Shown here: piece after piece, positions 17,361 to 25,651 of the stretch | How positions within the stretch are numbered: position 1 is the stretch's first letter | Layout: each line of letters starts with the position of its first letter | Program-made: the position numbers and the translations under genes | DNA from: Anaerolineae bacterium | GTDB taxonomy: Bacteria; Chloroflexota; Anaerolineae; Aggregatilineales; Phototrophicaceae | Length of the DNA: 64,000 nucleotides | NCBI GenBank assembly: GCA_022843385.1 | Contig: JALHNT010000018.1 | Span: 1 to 64,000 of the forward strand | Direction of reading: 5' to 3' | Notes under the pieces: model-generated | Seen by the model: only the letters and a program-made list of their open reading frames with translations | Database searches by the model: none | What the model was told of the DNA's origin: nothing

Positions 17361-17447
17361 CTCAGCGTAACAAATGCAGCGTGTCCAATCCGTGTAGGAT
17401 TACACTTTTGGCCCGTCAATTTTGGCAAATCGCGCGGAAAAATTACA
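17361..17447 (-). promoter_or_regulatory. promoter block 2 (copy of the block at 10871-10957), drives the stalk/VirB6 operon
   Basis: On the minus strand TTGCCA and TGTAAT are 18 bp apart; an overlapping choice TTGACG with TACACG 17 bp later is also possible. The predicted transcript starts near 17392, giving a leader of about 57 nt before the ATG at 17335. The block ends at the stop codon of the regulator gene that begins at 18089. Its match to block 1 is the main reason to call it a regulated promoter. Confidence 0.65.
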
Positions 17448-18089
17448 TCAGGCTTCCGTCGGGGCGAATCCCTCAGCCACTGCCCGGCTGATGAGGTGTT
17501 CGTTGGTGGTCGCGCCGAAACGCTGCTTCAGCTTGTAGCGCAGGAAGTAGGCGCGGCGCATGGGGATGTCCATCTGGCGGGCGATGTCGGCGATTGGTAG
17601 TCCCTGCATCAGCAGCCGCAGCATGGCGCGGGCTTCCGTATCTAACTGCCAGTCGCGCAGCGGCGACTGCATTGCCACCAGATAGGCGCTGTTGGCGGTT
17701 GGGGAGAGATACGGACGATTTTGCGCGACGGCGCTCACGGCGGGGAGCAGATGGTCTTTCAGATCATCCCCTTCAAACAGGTACGCCAGCACCCCGCAGG
17801 CAAACAAATCCCGGATCAGCAGCCCTTCCGCCAGCCCACCCAGGATCATCAGCCGCGCGTGGGGTGTCACCTGCTTCAGCCGCTCAACCAGTGCCAGCAC
17901 ATCGACCAGCGCATCCAGCTGCTCATTCAGCAGAATGACCTCCGGGCGCATCTGTTGGCAGGTTTCCAGCAGTTCGCTGGCGCTGCGGGCGGTTGCCACC
18001 ACCTCGCAGGCGGGGTTGTCTTTCAGGATCGTCTGGATACCGACCAGCATCAGGTCGGCTTCATCGGCGATCAGGATGCGTCGCTTCAT
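17448..18089 (-). CDS. NarL/FixJ-like regulator with degenerate receiver domain
   Basis: The 213-residue product has the length and fold order of NarL-type response regulators: receiver at 1-120 and helix-turn-helix at about 150-205. The receiver starts normally (RILIADEADLMLVG) but the phospho-acceptor position reads V-I-L-L-N-E-Q-L-D, with Asn where Asp is expected, and one of the paired acidic residues near the N-terminus is replaced (A-D-E-A-D). It is therefore probably not controlled by classical phosphorylation. The C-terminal helix-turn-helix (LPIADIARQMDIPMRRAYFL) is divergent. It shares the locus with a second regulator at 18253 and has an array of repeated sites upstream. Confidence 0.85.
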   Translation of the reverse strand: MKRRILIADEADLMLVGIQTILKDNPACEVVATARSASELLETCQQMRPEVILLNEQLDALVDVLALVERLKQVTPHARLMILGGLAEGLLIRDLFACGVLAYLFEGDDLKDHLLPAVSAVAQNRPYLSPTANSAYLVAMQSPLRDWQLDTEARAMLRLLMQGLPIADIARQMDIPMRRAYFLRYKLKQRFGATTNEHLISRAVAEGFAPTEA

Positions 18090-18147
18090 GCCTTTGCCCT
18101 CGTCACGTCAACCGCTGTGATTTCAGCCTAGCATAAAACGGCATCAC

Positions 18148-18234
18148 TGTGGGCGAGAAAAAAAGACAATCGGCGCGGGAAAATGGGACAACCGCGCCGG
18201 AATTTTGCTCAGTCATGGGGAAATTTACCGTCAG
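18148..18234 (-). promoter_or_regulatory. operator array B: four repeats spaced 21-22 bp before the degenerate regulator gene
   Basis: On the minus strand four related elements begin at 18234 (CTGACGGTAAATTTCC), 18212 (CTGAGCAAAATTCCGG), 18191 (TTGTCCCATTTTCCCG) and 18169 (TTGTCTTTTTTTCTCG), spaced 22, 21 and 22 bp. A possible -10 box TATGCT follows at 18135-18130. The array closely resembles array A at 19068, down to the CGCCGA before and the CACA after the last repeat. The spacing of two helical turns puts all sites on one face of DNA, as expected for a row of bound activator or repressor dimers. Part of the array overlaps the gap between the two regulator genes. Confidence 0.6.
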
Positions 18235-18252
18235 GGGTTCAGCAGCAGCCGA

Positions 18253-18885
18253 TCATTCTTTACGTTCCAGCAGTCCCTGCCGGCGGGCGGCATCCACGAG
18301 GTTCTCATTATTGTTCACACCCAGAATTTCTTTCAACTTATCCCGCACCCGGTACACCGTTCGCTGCGAGATGCCCAGTTCCGCCCCAATCGCTTTCGCC
18401 CGCAGTCCCTGCTCGGTCAGTCGCAGCACATCCCAATCCTGGGTATCCAGCGTCAGCGCCGAACTGCTGTTGATGATTTTGAGCGCCTCTGGCGAAATGA
18501 AGGGGTATCTGTTGGTCATCAGCTGGAGCGCCTTGAGCAGCTGCTCTGGCGCATCCCCGTTTTTCAGAATGAAGCTGGCATTGCCGCGCCGCATCACACT
18601 CTGGATGTACTCCCGATTGCGCCGCTGACTGAGGATAATCAGCCCGGTCTCTGGCTTGCTCTGATAGCAGCCGGTTACCAGTCCCGTCACTTCGCCCGGA
18701 TGAATCGTCTGATCATCCACGACAATGACCTCGACCACCTGCTCCTTCAAATAGCGATCCGCATCGCGCAGGCGAGCAAAAGCGGCGGCGGCTTGAAAAG
18801 GCTCGCCGATGTCGCCGATGATGCTCTCCACCCCTTTACGAGTAATATCATTACGGTCAATCACAACCACCCGGATCGGTCTCAT
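18253..18885 (-). CDS. NarL/FixJ-type response regulator
   Basis: The 210-residue product has a receiver domain (about 1-125) with IDRND at the N-terminus, VEVIVVDDQTIH at the phosphorylation strand, and LKNG carrying the conserved lysine, followed by a LuxR-type helix-turn-helix at about 150-200 (AKAIGAELGISQRTVYRVRDK). Unlike its neighbour it keeps an Asp at the acceptor site. No sensor kinase gene lies next to it. It is transcribed away from the replication module, and the array of repeats between the two is the likely target of this protein or its neighbour. It probably links the element's switch from quiet to active state to a host signal. Confidence 0.88.
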   Translation of the reverse strand: MRPIRVVVIDRNDITRKGVESIIGDIGEPFQAAAAFARLRDADRYLKEQVVEVIVVDDQTIHPGEVTGLVTGCYQSKPETGLIILSQRRNREYIQSVMRRGNASFILKNGDAPEQLLKALQLMTNRYPFISPEALKIINSSSALTLDTQDWDVLRLTEQGLRAKAIGAELGISQRTVYRVRDKLKEILGVNNNENLVDAARRQGLLERKE

Positions 18886-19067
18886 GCTTTTTTCTTGACC
18901 TCCTCAAGACTGATGCGACCTCTCCGTTGGTCGCCGCGAACCGAAAATAACAAAACGGATGTTCTATGCTCCAACTCTTCATGATATTACAATTTCCAAA
19001 CGATGCAAGGTCATAGACGGTTATAACTGCTTACGAACTGGGTATAGATTTCGTTTGTACACAGCCC

Positions 19068-19152
19068 CTGTCCGTTTTTCCCATCAGGCTGTCCATTTTT
19101 GTCCAGCCAACTGGCAGTTTTTACACGCCGATTGTCCACTTTTTCCGCACAC
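19068..19152 (+). promoter_or_regulatory. operator or iteron array A: four repeats spaced 21-22 bp
   Basis: Four related elements start at 19068 (CTGTCCGTTTTTCCCA), 19089 (CTGTCCATTTTTGTCC), 19111 (CTGGCAGTTTTTACAC) and 19132 (TTGTCCACTTTTTCCG), spaced 21, 22 and 21 bp. A degenerate fifth copy may begin at 19047. The last copy ends just before a -10 like TATATT at 19159-19164 that has no good -35 sequence, as in activator-dependent promoters. The same kind of array stands at 18148-18234 on the other strand. It may be read by the neighbouring NarL-type regulators or by a replication initiator. Confidence 0.65.
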
Positions 19153-19171
19153 AAGTTCTATATTTTCGCCT

Positions 19172-19190
19172 ATCCTGAAAGCATCAGGAT
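19172..19190 (+). promoter_or_regulatory. perfect inverted repeat upstream of the replication operon
   Basis: ATCCTGA and TCAGGAT flank the five-base loop AAGCA, just downstream of the probable -10 box and five bases before the AAAGGA ribosome site of the first gene. It could form a small RNA hairpin at the start of the transcript or bind a dimeric repressor; the ribbon-helix-helix-like product of the first gene is one candidate. Confidence 0.5.
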
Positions 19191-19207
19191 GACGAAAGGA
19201 CACCAGC

Positions 19208-19405
19208 GTGATGGATCAGCAACCTTTTTCGGAACGGGTCGCGTTTCGGCTGACAGCGGCGACGCGGCGCAAACTGGAGCAGTGGGCGCGAGAACAGCAC
19301 CGCCCGCTTGCCAACCTCATTTTTATCCTGGTGGTGCAGGCGCTGGAGGCGGAAGAACAGCGGCGCGGACAGCCCTTTGCAGCGCCGGAGCGTGAGGCAT
19401 TATGA
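19208..19405 (+). CDS. small ribbon-helix-helix-like protein, first gene of replication operon
   Basis: The 65-residue product contains R-V-A-F-R-L-T followed by two helices (AATRRKLEQWAREQ and LANLIFILVVQALEAEEQ), the layout of a short ribbon-helix-helix domain. GTG at 19208 lies seven bases after GGA; the ATG at 19211 is an alternative. It overlaps the next gene by 4 bp (ATGA), so the two are coupled. A role in autoregulation or in plasmid-like copy control is plausible. Confidence 0.72.
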   Translation: MMDQQPFSERVAFRLTAATRRKLEQWAREQHRPLANLIFILVVQALEAEEQRRGQPFAAPEREAL

Positions 19406-21018
19406 CATCCCCTTTCACGCTCTCCCCACATGATGCCTATGGACTGGCACGGGCACTGGTGGGCATGTCCTGGGATAACCTGCAACTGAGTCCCGCTGTC
19501 GGACTGCTGCTGGCGCATCTTGACCCGAATGTGCCGGATGATCTGCGCTTTCTGCGTAAGGTATTGGGACAAGAACTCTTACGGGCAGTGCTGGCGGTGG
19601 ACCCGAATACGCCGCCCCCACCGCTGCCGCAGCGTGCCGTCGATCTCAATATCGTGCCGGAACTGCCTGCGTCGGCAAAACTGACGGATGCTCAGATTCA
19701 GCAGGCAGCCGGTGTCGGGCAGTGGCTGAACGACTACATTCACTGGGCAGGCAGCGCCGCCAATGAAACACCGCTGGCGTTCCATCTGGGCGCGGGGTTG
19801 TATCTGGCTGCCATCGCTGTCGGACGGAGACTGTACATTCATACCCCCTGGCGCCAGCAGGTTTTTCCCAACCTCTACCTGATGGTCGTCGCTGTCTCGA
19901 CCTACTACCGCAAATCGGCAGGCTTGAGCCTCGCTTCGGAGGTTGCTCGGTTGGCGATTCCGCACATGCTCATGCCGCAACCCGGATCGCCGGAGAACTT
20001 CATGTCGATGCTGGGTGGCATTCTCCCGCCGAACTTCGCTGAGATTCCGCAGTTGGATCGGGCGCGATTGGAAAAGGGCAACCGCTATGCCGCGCAGCGT
20101 GGTTTGCTGCGTGATGAACTGTCAGGACTTTTCAAGTCAATGGGTCGAGATTACATGGCGGGTCTGAAAGAACTCATCATGACCCTCTACGACTGCCCGC
20201 CCTATCTCGACTCGAACACCAACAACAAAGGGCTGGTGGTCATCCGTGATGCTGCGCTCTCCATTCTGGGGGCGGCGACCCCGGCGGAATTGTCAACGGC
20301 ATTGTCCTCGTCCGACTGGTTCAATGGCAATCTCGCCCGTTTCGGACTGCTCACGCCGGAACCCGATTATAAGGAACGAGCTGCTCCGAAAGACAGCCAG
20401 ACACCGACTGAACTGGCGAACCGTTTGCGCCGATTACATGAACGACTGCCCGAACCACCGCTGCCTGACGCTCTCGGCGAAAAGAAAACCAGCGAAGCCT
20501 GGTCGCTTTCGGCGGACATCTGGATCGCCTGCCATGCCTACGAACAGGCATTGCGGGCGATGACTGCCCCCAGTTCCTCATTGGATGACCGTCTGCGTGC
20601 CGTCTACGGACGCTTGCATGTCCAGGCGATTAAGGTAGCGACGCTGCTGGCGGCAATGGACTGGGCGGACGAGGAGGGTGGACTGCCGCATCCGCAGGTC
20701 ACTGCCGCCCACTGGCATCGGGCGCAGCAAATCGTCGAAGACTGGCGGGCTTCCGCCCATCGCCTGCTGGCGGATTTGGGCGAGAACGAAGAGGGGCGGC
20801 TGGAAAATCGTATTCTCAGCTTTCTGCGTGCCTGCGGTGGCGTGGCAACGGTGCGCGACATTTATCGAGCGCTCCGTTCGGCACGCAAACCCGTGATTGA
20901 GGCGCTGCGGGCGCTGGAAGAAGACGGCTGTATCGAGCGCGTTGAACTCCCGCCGAAACCGGGCGTGAAGTCAGAAGCCTATCGACTGACTGACGGAACA
21001 ACTGTCGCGGGGTCGTGA
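19402..21018 (+). CDS. DUF3987-like helicase-related replication protein with altered P-loop
   Basis: The 538-residue product resembles the DUF3987/primase-associated helicase group that mobile elements carry next to a primase. Residues about 125-330 form the ATPase-like core. Where the family has a Walker A of the type G-x-x-G-x-G-K-S, this protein reads V-S-T-Y-Y-R-K-S-A, keeping K-S but losing the glycines, so ATP binding may be weak or different. The motif RDELSGLFKS fits a Walker B-like acidic pair. Residues about 470-530 look like a winged helix (VRDIYRALRSARKPVIEAL). It lies between a small DNA-binding protein gene and a DnaG-like primase gene, supporting a role in replication of the element. 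Confidence 0.75.
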   Translation: MTSPFTLSPHDAYGLARALVGMSWDNLQLSPAVGLLLAHLDPNVPDDLRFLRKVLGQELLRAVLAVDPNTPPPPLPQRAVDLNIVPELPASAKLTDAQIQQAAGVGQWLNDYIHWAGSAANETPLAFHLGAGLYLAAIAVGRRLYIHTPWRQQVFPNLYLMVVAVSTYYRKSAGLSLASEVARLAIPHMLMPQPGSPENFMSMLGGILPPNFAEIPQLDRARLEKGNRYAAQRGLLRDELSGLFKSMGRDYMAGLKELIMTLYDCPPYLDSNTNNKGLVVIRDAALSILGAATPAELSTALSSSDWFNGNLARFGLLTPEPDYKERAAPKDSQTPTELANRLRRLHERLPEPPLPDALGEKKTSEAWSLSADIWIACHAYEQALRAMTAPSSSLDDRLRAVYGRLHVQAIKVATLLAAMDWADEEGGLPHPQVTAAHWHRAQQIVEDWRASAHRLLADLGENEEGRLENRILSFLRACGGVATVRDIYRALRSARKPVIEALRALEEDGCIERVELPPKPGVKSEAYRLTDGTTVAGS

Positions 21019-21053
21019 CAATTGCCAGTAATTGTCGAATTGTCAATTGTCAC
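21015..21053 (+). promoter_or_regulatory. inverted repeat with clustered AATTGTC motifs at the helicase-primase junction
   Basis: GTGACAATTG (21015-21024) and CAATTGTCAC (21044-21053) form a perfect 10-bp inverted repeat. Inside it AATTGTC occurs directly at 21030, 21038 and 21045 and inverted at 21017. It covers the stop codon of the helicase-like gene and precedes the primase start, so it could be an operator, an RNA hairpin that sets the ratio of the two proteins, or part of an origin. There is no T-run, so a simple terminator is unlikely. Confidence 0.55.
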
Positions 21054-21088
21054 AGCGCATGTCAATTAGAGAGCCAGAGGAAGAAAAC

Positions 21089-22096
21089 GTGACCGATACA
21101 CAACACTTGAAAGAACACTGCGACCTGCGCCGCCTGGTCGAGCAGGATTTGGGACCTGCCCCTTTGCGCGGCGGACGTGCTTATCTATGGAAATGTCCTT
21201 TCCACCATGAACATAAGGGTTTCAGTCTGGCGGTCTGGGCTAATGGCTACCGCTGTTTCGGAGCCTGTGATACCAGCGGCGATGCCCTGGACTGGTTAAC
21301 CAACTACCGCCGCTTGAGTTTTGTTGAGGCGCTGCGGGTGCTGGGCGAACGGGTAGAAAACATCGCTCCTAGCGAGCGCAAATGTCTGAAATCTCCTTCC
21401 GAGCCGCCGGAATGGGACTGGCAGCATCGCGCGGAACGCATTGTCAGCCAGGCGGAAGAAACGCTCTGGTCAGAAGTCGGTGAACCTGCGCTGAATTATT
21501 TGACCGGCAGAGGTTTGACCACCCGCACCATTCGCGCTGCCCGGTTGGGCTATGTACCCGGTGACTTCCGCAGTTGGCGGGTGATGGAGGGCATGGATGT
21601 CCCGTGCGGCATTACCATCCCCTGGTTTGCGGCAGATGCGCTGTGGGCAGTCAAAGTCCGCCGCGCCTACGGCACACCGAAATACCAGCAAATCAAAGGC
21701 GGCAACGTCAATGGCTTGTATGGCGCTGAAGGGTTGGCAGATCGGGATGTCGCTTTATTCTGCGAAGGCGAGTTTGACGCACTGCTGGCGCGGCAGGAAG
21801 CGGGAAATCTGGTCGCTCCAGTGACCTTGAGCAGCGCCACCGCCATCCTCAGTTCACGCTGGTACGCGGAACTCACACACTGTCATACCATTCTGGTCGC
21901 TTATGACCGCGATGCGGCAGGGGAAAAAGGCGCAAACCGCCTGCTCTCCCTTTCGCCACGCTTTCGCCCCATTCAAGTCCCCCAGGGCAAGGATATCACC
22001 GAGTTCTACCTGAAGAGTGGTGACATCTATACCTGGATTGATGACAAGCTCAAGAACTTTCAATCGGTTTTGGAGGAGCAGCCTCATGCCCTCTAA
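21089..22096 (+). CDS. DnaG-like primase with CHC2-type zinc finger and Toprim domain
   Basis: GTG at 21089 is chosen because AGAGGAAG stands eight bases upstream; in-frame ATG 21059 and TTG 21032 lie within or next to an inverted repeat. The 335-residue product starts with a zinc-binding domain (K-C-P-F-H-H-E-H and C-F-G-A-C-D-T-S-G-D), as in bacterial primases. A Toprim domain follows with FCEGEFDALLARQEAG and the acidic motif LVAYDRDAAGEKGANRL. It should make RNA primers for the element's replication or for second-strand synthesis after transfer. It lacks the DnaB-interacting C-terminal part of chromosomal DnaG, as usual for element primases. Confidence 0.9.
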   Translation: MTDTQHLKEHCDLRRLVEQDLGPAPLRGGRAYLWKCPFHHEHKGFSLAVWANGYRCFGACDTSGDALDWLTNYRRLSFVEALRVLGERVENIAPSERKCLKSPSEPPEWDWQHRAERIVSQAEETLWSEVGEPALNYLTGRGLTTRTIRAARLGYVPGDFRSWRVMEGMDVPCGITIPWFAADALWAVKVRRAYGTPKYQQIKGGNVNGLYGAEGLADRDVALFCEGEFDALLARQEAGNLVAPVTLSSATAILSSRWYAELTHCHTILVAYDRDAAGEKGANRLLSLSPRFRPIQVPQGKDITEFYLKSGDIYTWIDDKLKNFQSVLEEQPHAL

Positions 22097-22274
22097 AGTC
22101 ACGAAATCACAAAAACCAGAGGATATGCTGATTCGGGTCATTCGCGTAGCTGAAATCCTGGTAAAAACCCAGGACAAAGCATCAGAAGAAACTGCTGGAC
22201 AGCGAATCGATCAGACAAAAGTCAACAGTATTCAGGGGCAAAAAACACAAACCAGAGATTCTGTTGTAAGTTAA
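22086..22274 (+). CDS. small hydrophilic protein upstream of the serine integrase
   Basis: The 62-residue frame starts at ATG 22086 with GGAGGAG seven bases upstream, inside the last codons of the primase gene, so it is translationally coupled. The product is Lys/Gln/Thr-rich with one amphipathic helix (DMLIRVIRVAEILVKTQDK). I do not recognise a family. Its position just before the integrase makes a recombination directionality factor worth considering, but nothing in the sequence proves it. Confidence 0.6.
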   Translation: MPSKVTKSQKPEDMLIRVIRVAEILVKTQDKASEETAGQRIDQTKVNSIQGQKTQTRDSVVS

Positions 22275-22297
22275 AACAAGTTCACAAGTGAGGTCGT

Positions 22298-24046
<1,749 letters not shown>

Positions 24047-24051
24047 ATGGC

Positions 24052-24081
24052 ATTCTAATAGGTCAGATGTAAGATTGTCAA
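24052..24081 (-). promoter_or_regulatory. promoter of tRNA-Ala
   Basis: On the minus strand a consensus TTGACA (24081-24076) stands 18 bp from TAGAAT (24057-24052). The predicted start is about 7-8 bases before the tRNA 5' end at 24037. The region from 24082 to 24285 contains no gene that I can support. Confidence 0.75.
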
Positions 24082-24306
24082 GGTAACACACAATCTGACT
24101 TTAGCTGGATCGCATTGACATGAGCATCTGTTGAATGCTTCGCGAACTGTGAAAGTGTGCAATTATGCACCGCCAATGAGCTGTGCATTAGATCGAAGTC
24201 CCCGGAACTTGTTGGTTGACGATATAAGCCAAGATTCGGCAAAATAATGTATCCTTGAACCATAACACGTTACGATCAGGTTCGATTGCAAGTAGTGAGC
24301 AGTCAG

Positions 24307-24888
24307 ATGGCGCTTGAAAACTTAATCATCCCAGAGAGCAAACCAGCGCGCGCCGACAAGACCAAGAATCACACCTTGCTGTTGCAAACCGCCCAGCGGC
24401 TCTTCGCTGAACGGGGTGTGGATGCGGTGACCATGACCGATATTCAGGAAGCCGCCGGGGTGGGCAAAGGGACGCTGTATCGCCATTTTGAGAACAAGAC
24501 CGAATTGTGCCAGGCGCTTCTGGATGTCGATCAGCGCGACTTGCAGGAGCGAACTCTGCAACGATTGCGCGAGAACAGCGACAGCCTCGTCAATCTGCAC
24601 TGGTTCCTCAACGAAGTGCTGGAATTCACCCACCGCAACAGCGAGTTGCTTTGCGTCAGCGCCAACACGGCTGGCTCGCTGCAAAATCAGGCGCACTGGT
24701 GGTGGCGACAAACCATGCGCGGGCTGCTGACTCAACTCCAGCCACCAGGTGACATTGACTATATGGCGGATATGCTCTACATCCTGCTCGATGTTCACAA
24801 CATTTACTTTCTCACCCACCTGCGCGGCTACAGCCTGGATCGGGTGCGACAGAACCTCACTCGCGTTATCGACCAATTTGTCAGCTAA
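24307..24888 (+). CDS. TetR-family transcriptional regulator
   Basis: The 193-residue product has an N-terminal TetR helix-turn-helix at about 20-65 (LLQTAQRLFAERGVDAVTMTDIQEAAGVGKGTLYRHFENK) and a helical ligand-binding domain. ATG 24307 is used; TTG 24286 in the same frame is possible, and neither has a strong ribosome site. Two palindromic sites with the half-site AAACGGAC lie directly downstream, one overlapping the transcription start of the YceI gene, so this protein most likely represses that gene. Its ligand is unknown, although the YceI and pirin neighbours point to a quinone, isoprenoid or redox signal. Confidence 0.92.
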   Translation: MALENLIIPESKPARADKTKNHTLLLQTAQRLFAERGVDAVTMTDIQEAAGVGKGTLYRHFENKTELCQALLDVDQRDLQERTLQRLRENSDSLVNLHWFLNEVLEFTHRNSELLCVSANTAGSLQNQAHWWWRQTMRGLLTQLQPPGDIDYMADMLYILLDVHNIYFLTHLRGYSLDRVRQNLTRVIDQFVS

Positions 24889-24906
24889 ACGGACGATCGT
24901 CCATTT
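24887..24906 (+). promoter_or_regulatory. probable TetR operator O1
   Basis: The site reads AAACGGACGATCGTCCATTT, with a perfect 12-bp core palindrome GGACGATCGTCC. It begins within the stop codon of the TetR gene and lies upstream of the -35 box of the YceI promoter. It shares the half-site AAACGGAC with O2, and the two centres are 73 bp apart, close to seven helical turns. Confidence 0.7.
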
Positions 24907-24921
24907 CTAACGGATTTCTTA

Positions 24922-24950
24922 TGGACAAGCTCCATCATCGGGTGTATGCT
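24922..24950 (+). promoter_or_regulatory. promoter of the yceI-like gene
   Basis: TGGACA (24922-24927) and TATGCT (24945-24950) are 17 bp apart, a good sigma-70 arrangement. The predicted start of transcription near 24957 lies at the edge of operator O2. Confidence 0.65.
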
Positions 24951-24959
24951 TAGTCTATT

Positions 24960-24979
24960 AAACGGACTACAGTCCGTTT
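24960..24979 (+). promoter_or_regulatory. probable TetR operator O2
   Basis: AAACGGACTACAGTCCGTTT is a perfect inverted repeat of nine bases with a two-base centre. It covers the predicted start of the yceI transcript, so a bound repressor would block the promoter. Its similarity to O1 supports one common binding protein, presumably the TetR regulator encoded just upstream. Confidence 0.75.
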
Positions 24980-25013
24980 ATTCTTCAAAGCGACATCACG
25001 AGGAGACAATCTG

Positions 25014-25556
25014 ATGAAATGGAATATCGACACCGCTCATGCCGCGGCTAATTTTTCGGCGCGGCACATGATGATTACCACCGTTCGTGGCAGCTTCACC
25101 AAGATCACCGGCACGGTCGATTTCGACCCGGCCAACCCGACCGCCGCTTCAGTGGAAGCCGTCATTGACGTGAACTCGATGAGCAGCACCGGCGTAGAAC
25201 AACGCGACCAGCACCTGCTCAGCCCAGACTTCCTCGATGCCGCCAACTTCCCGACCATCACCTTCAAGAGTACCAAAGTTGAACCCACTGGCGAAGGAAC
25301 TGCCCACATCACCGGGGACCTGACCATTCGTGGTGTCACCCGTTCAGTGGTGTTGGATGCTGAATTCCTTGGCACCAGCAAGAGTCCGTATGGTCACACG
25401 GCTGCGGGCTTCACTGGCAGCACTAAGATCAACCGCGAAGACTTCGGTCTGACCTGGAACGTTGCCCTGGAAACGGGCGGCTGGCTGGTGGGCAAAGACA
25501 TCAACATTACGCTGGATGTGGAAGTGGTTGCGGCCACCGAAGCCGCCCCGGCCTAA
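25014..25556 (+). CDS. YceI-family lipid-binding-like protein
   Basis: The 180-residue product shows the YceI signature from its first residues: W-x-I-D-x-A-H-A-x-x-x-F-x-x-R-H, then VRGSFTKITGTVDFD, FPTITFKSTKVE and ITGDLTIRGVTRSVVLD. The family forms a lipocalin-like barrel that binds long isoprenoid or amide lipids. No signal peptide is present, so this copy is cytoplasmic, unlike Escherichia coli YceI. The length fits the family. Two TetR-type operators and a good promoter precede it, so it is probably induced by the ligand of the neighbouring regulator. Confidence 0.93.
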   Translation: MKWNIDTAHAAANFSARHMMITTVRGSFTKITGTVDFDPANPTAASVEAVIDVNSMSSTGVEQRDQHLLSPDFLDAANFPTITFKSTKVEPTGEGTAHITGDLTIRGVTRSVVLDAEFLGTSKSPYGHTAAGFTGSTKINREDFGLTWNVALETGGWLVGKDINITLDVEVVAATEAAPA

Positions 25557-25578
25557 GCATCTGATTCTCTCCTGATAA

Positions 25579-25611
25579 CAAGGGGTGCCACCGAACAGGT
25601 TGCGCCCCTTG
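25579..25611 (+). terminator. probable terminator after the yceI-like gene
   Basis: CAAGGGGTGC and GCGCCCCTTG form a 10-bp stem with one wobble pair. The T-run after it is poor (CTGTTTAGT), so termination may be partial and the pirin gene 40 bp downstream may be read through. Confidence 0.5.
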
Positions 25612-25651
25612 CTGTTTAGTCAGGCTTTTGAACACTGGCGAGGTTTATCGT

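Larger units (their letters stand above)
18886..19207. other. divergent regulatory region between regulator and replication genes
   Basis: This 322-bp gap separates a minus-strand regulator gene from the plus-strand replication operon. It holds operator array A, a -10 like TATATT at 19159-19164, the inverted repeat at 19172-19190, and an AT-richer stretch around 18940-19060 with no repeat that I can define. No small gene is evident. The region could also be an origin of replication of the excised circle, since arrays of evenly spaced direct repeats (iterons) have that role in many plasmids. Confidence 0.6.

Noticed and set aside
19068..19152. CRISPR array
   Set aside because: The repeats are short, imperfect and spaced by two helical turns without unique spacers of CRISPR length; an operator or iteron array fits better. 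No cas genes are present.
24078..24263. Open frame of 61 codons on the minus strand next to the tRNA promoter
   Set aside because: No ribosome site, no family features, and it overlaps the tRNA promoter region.
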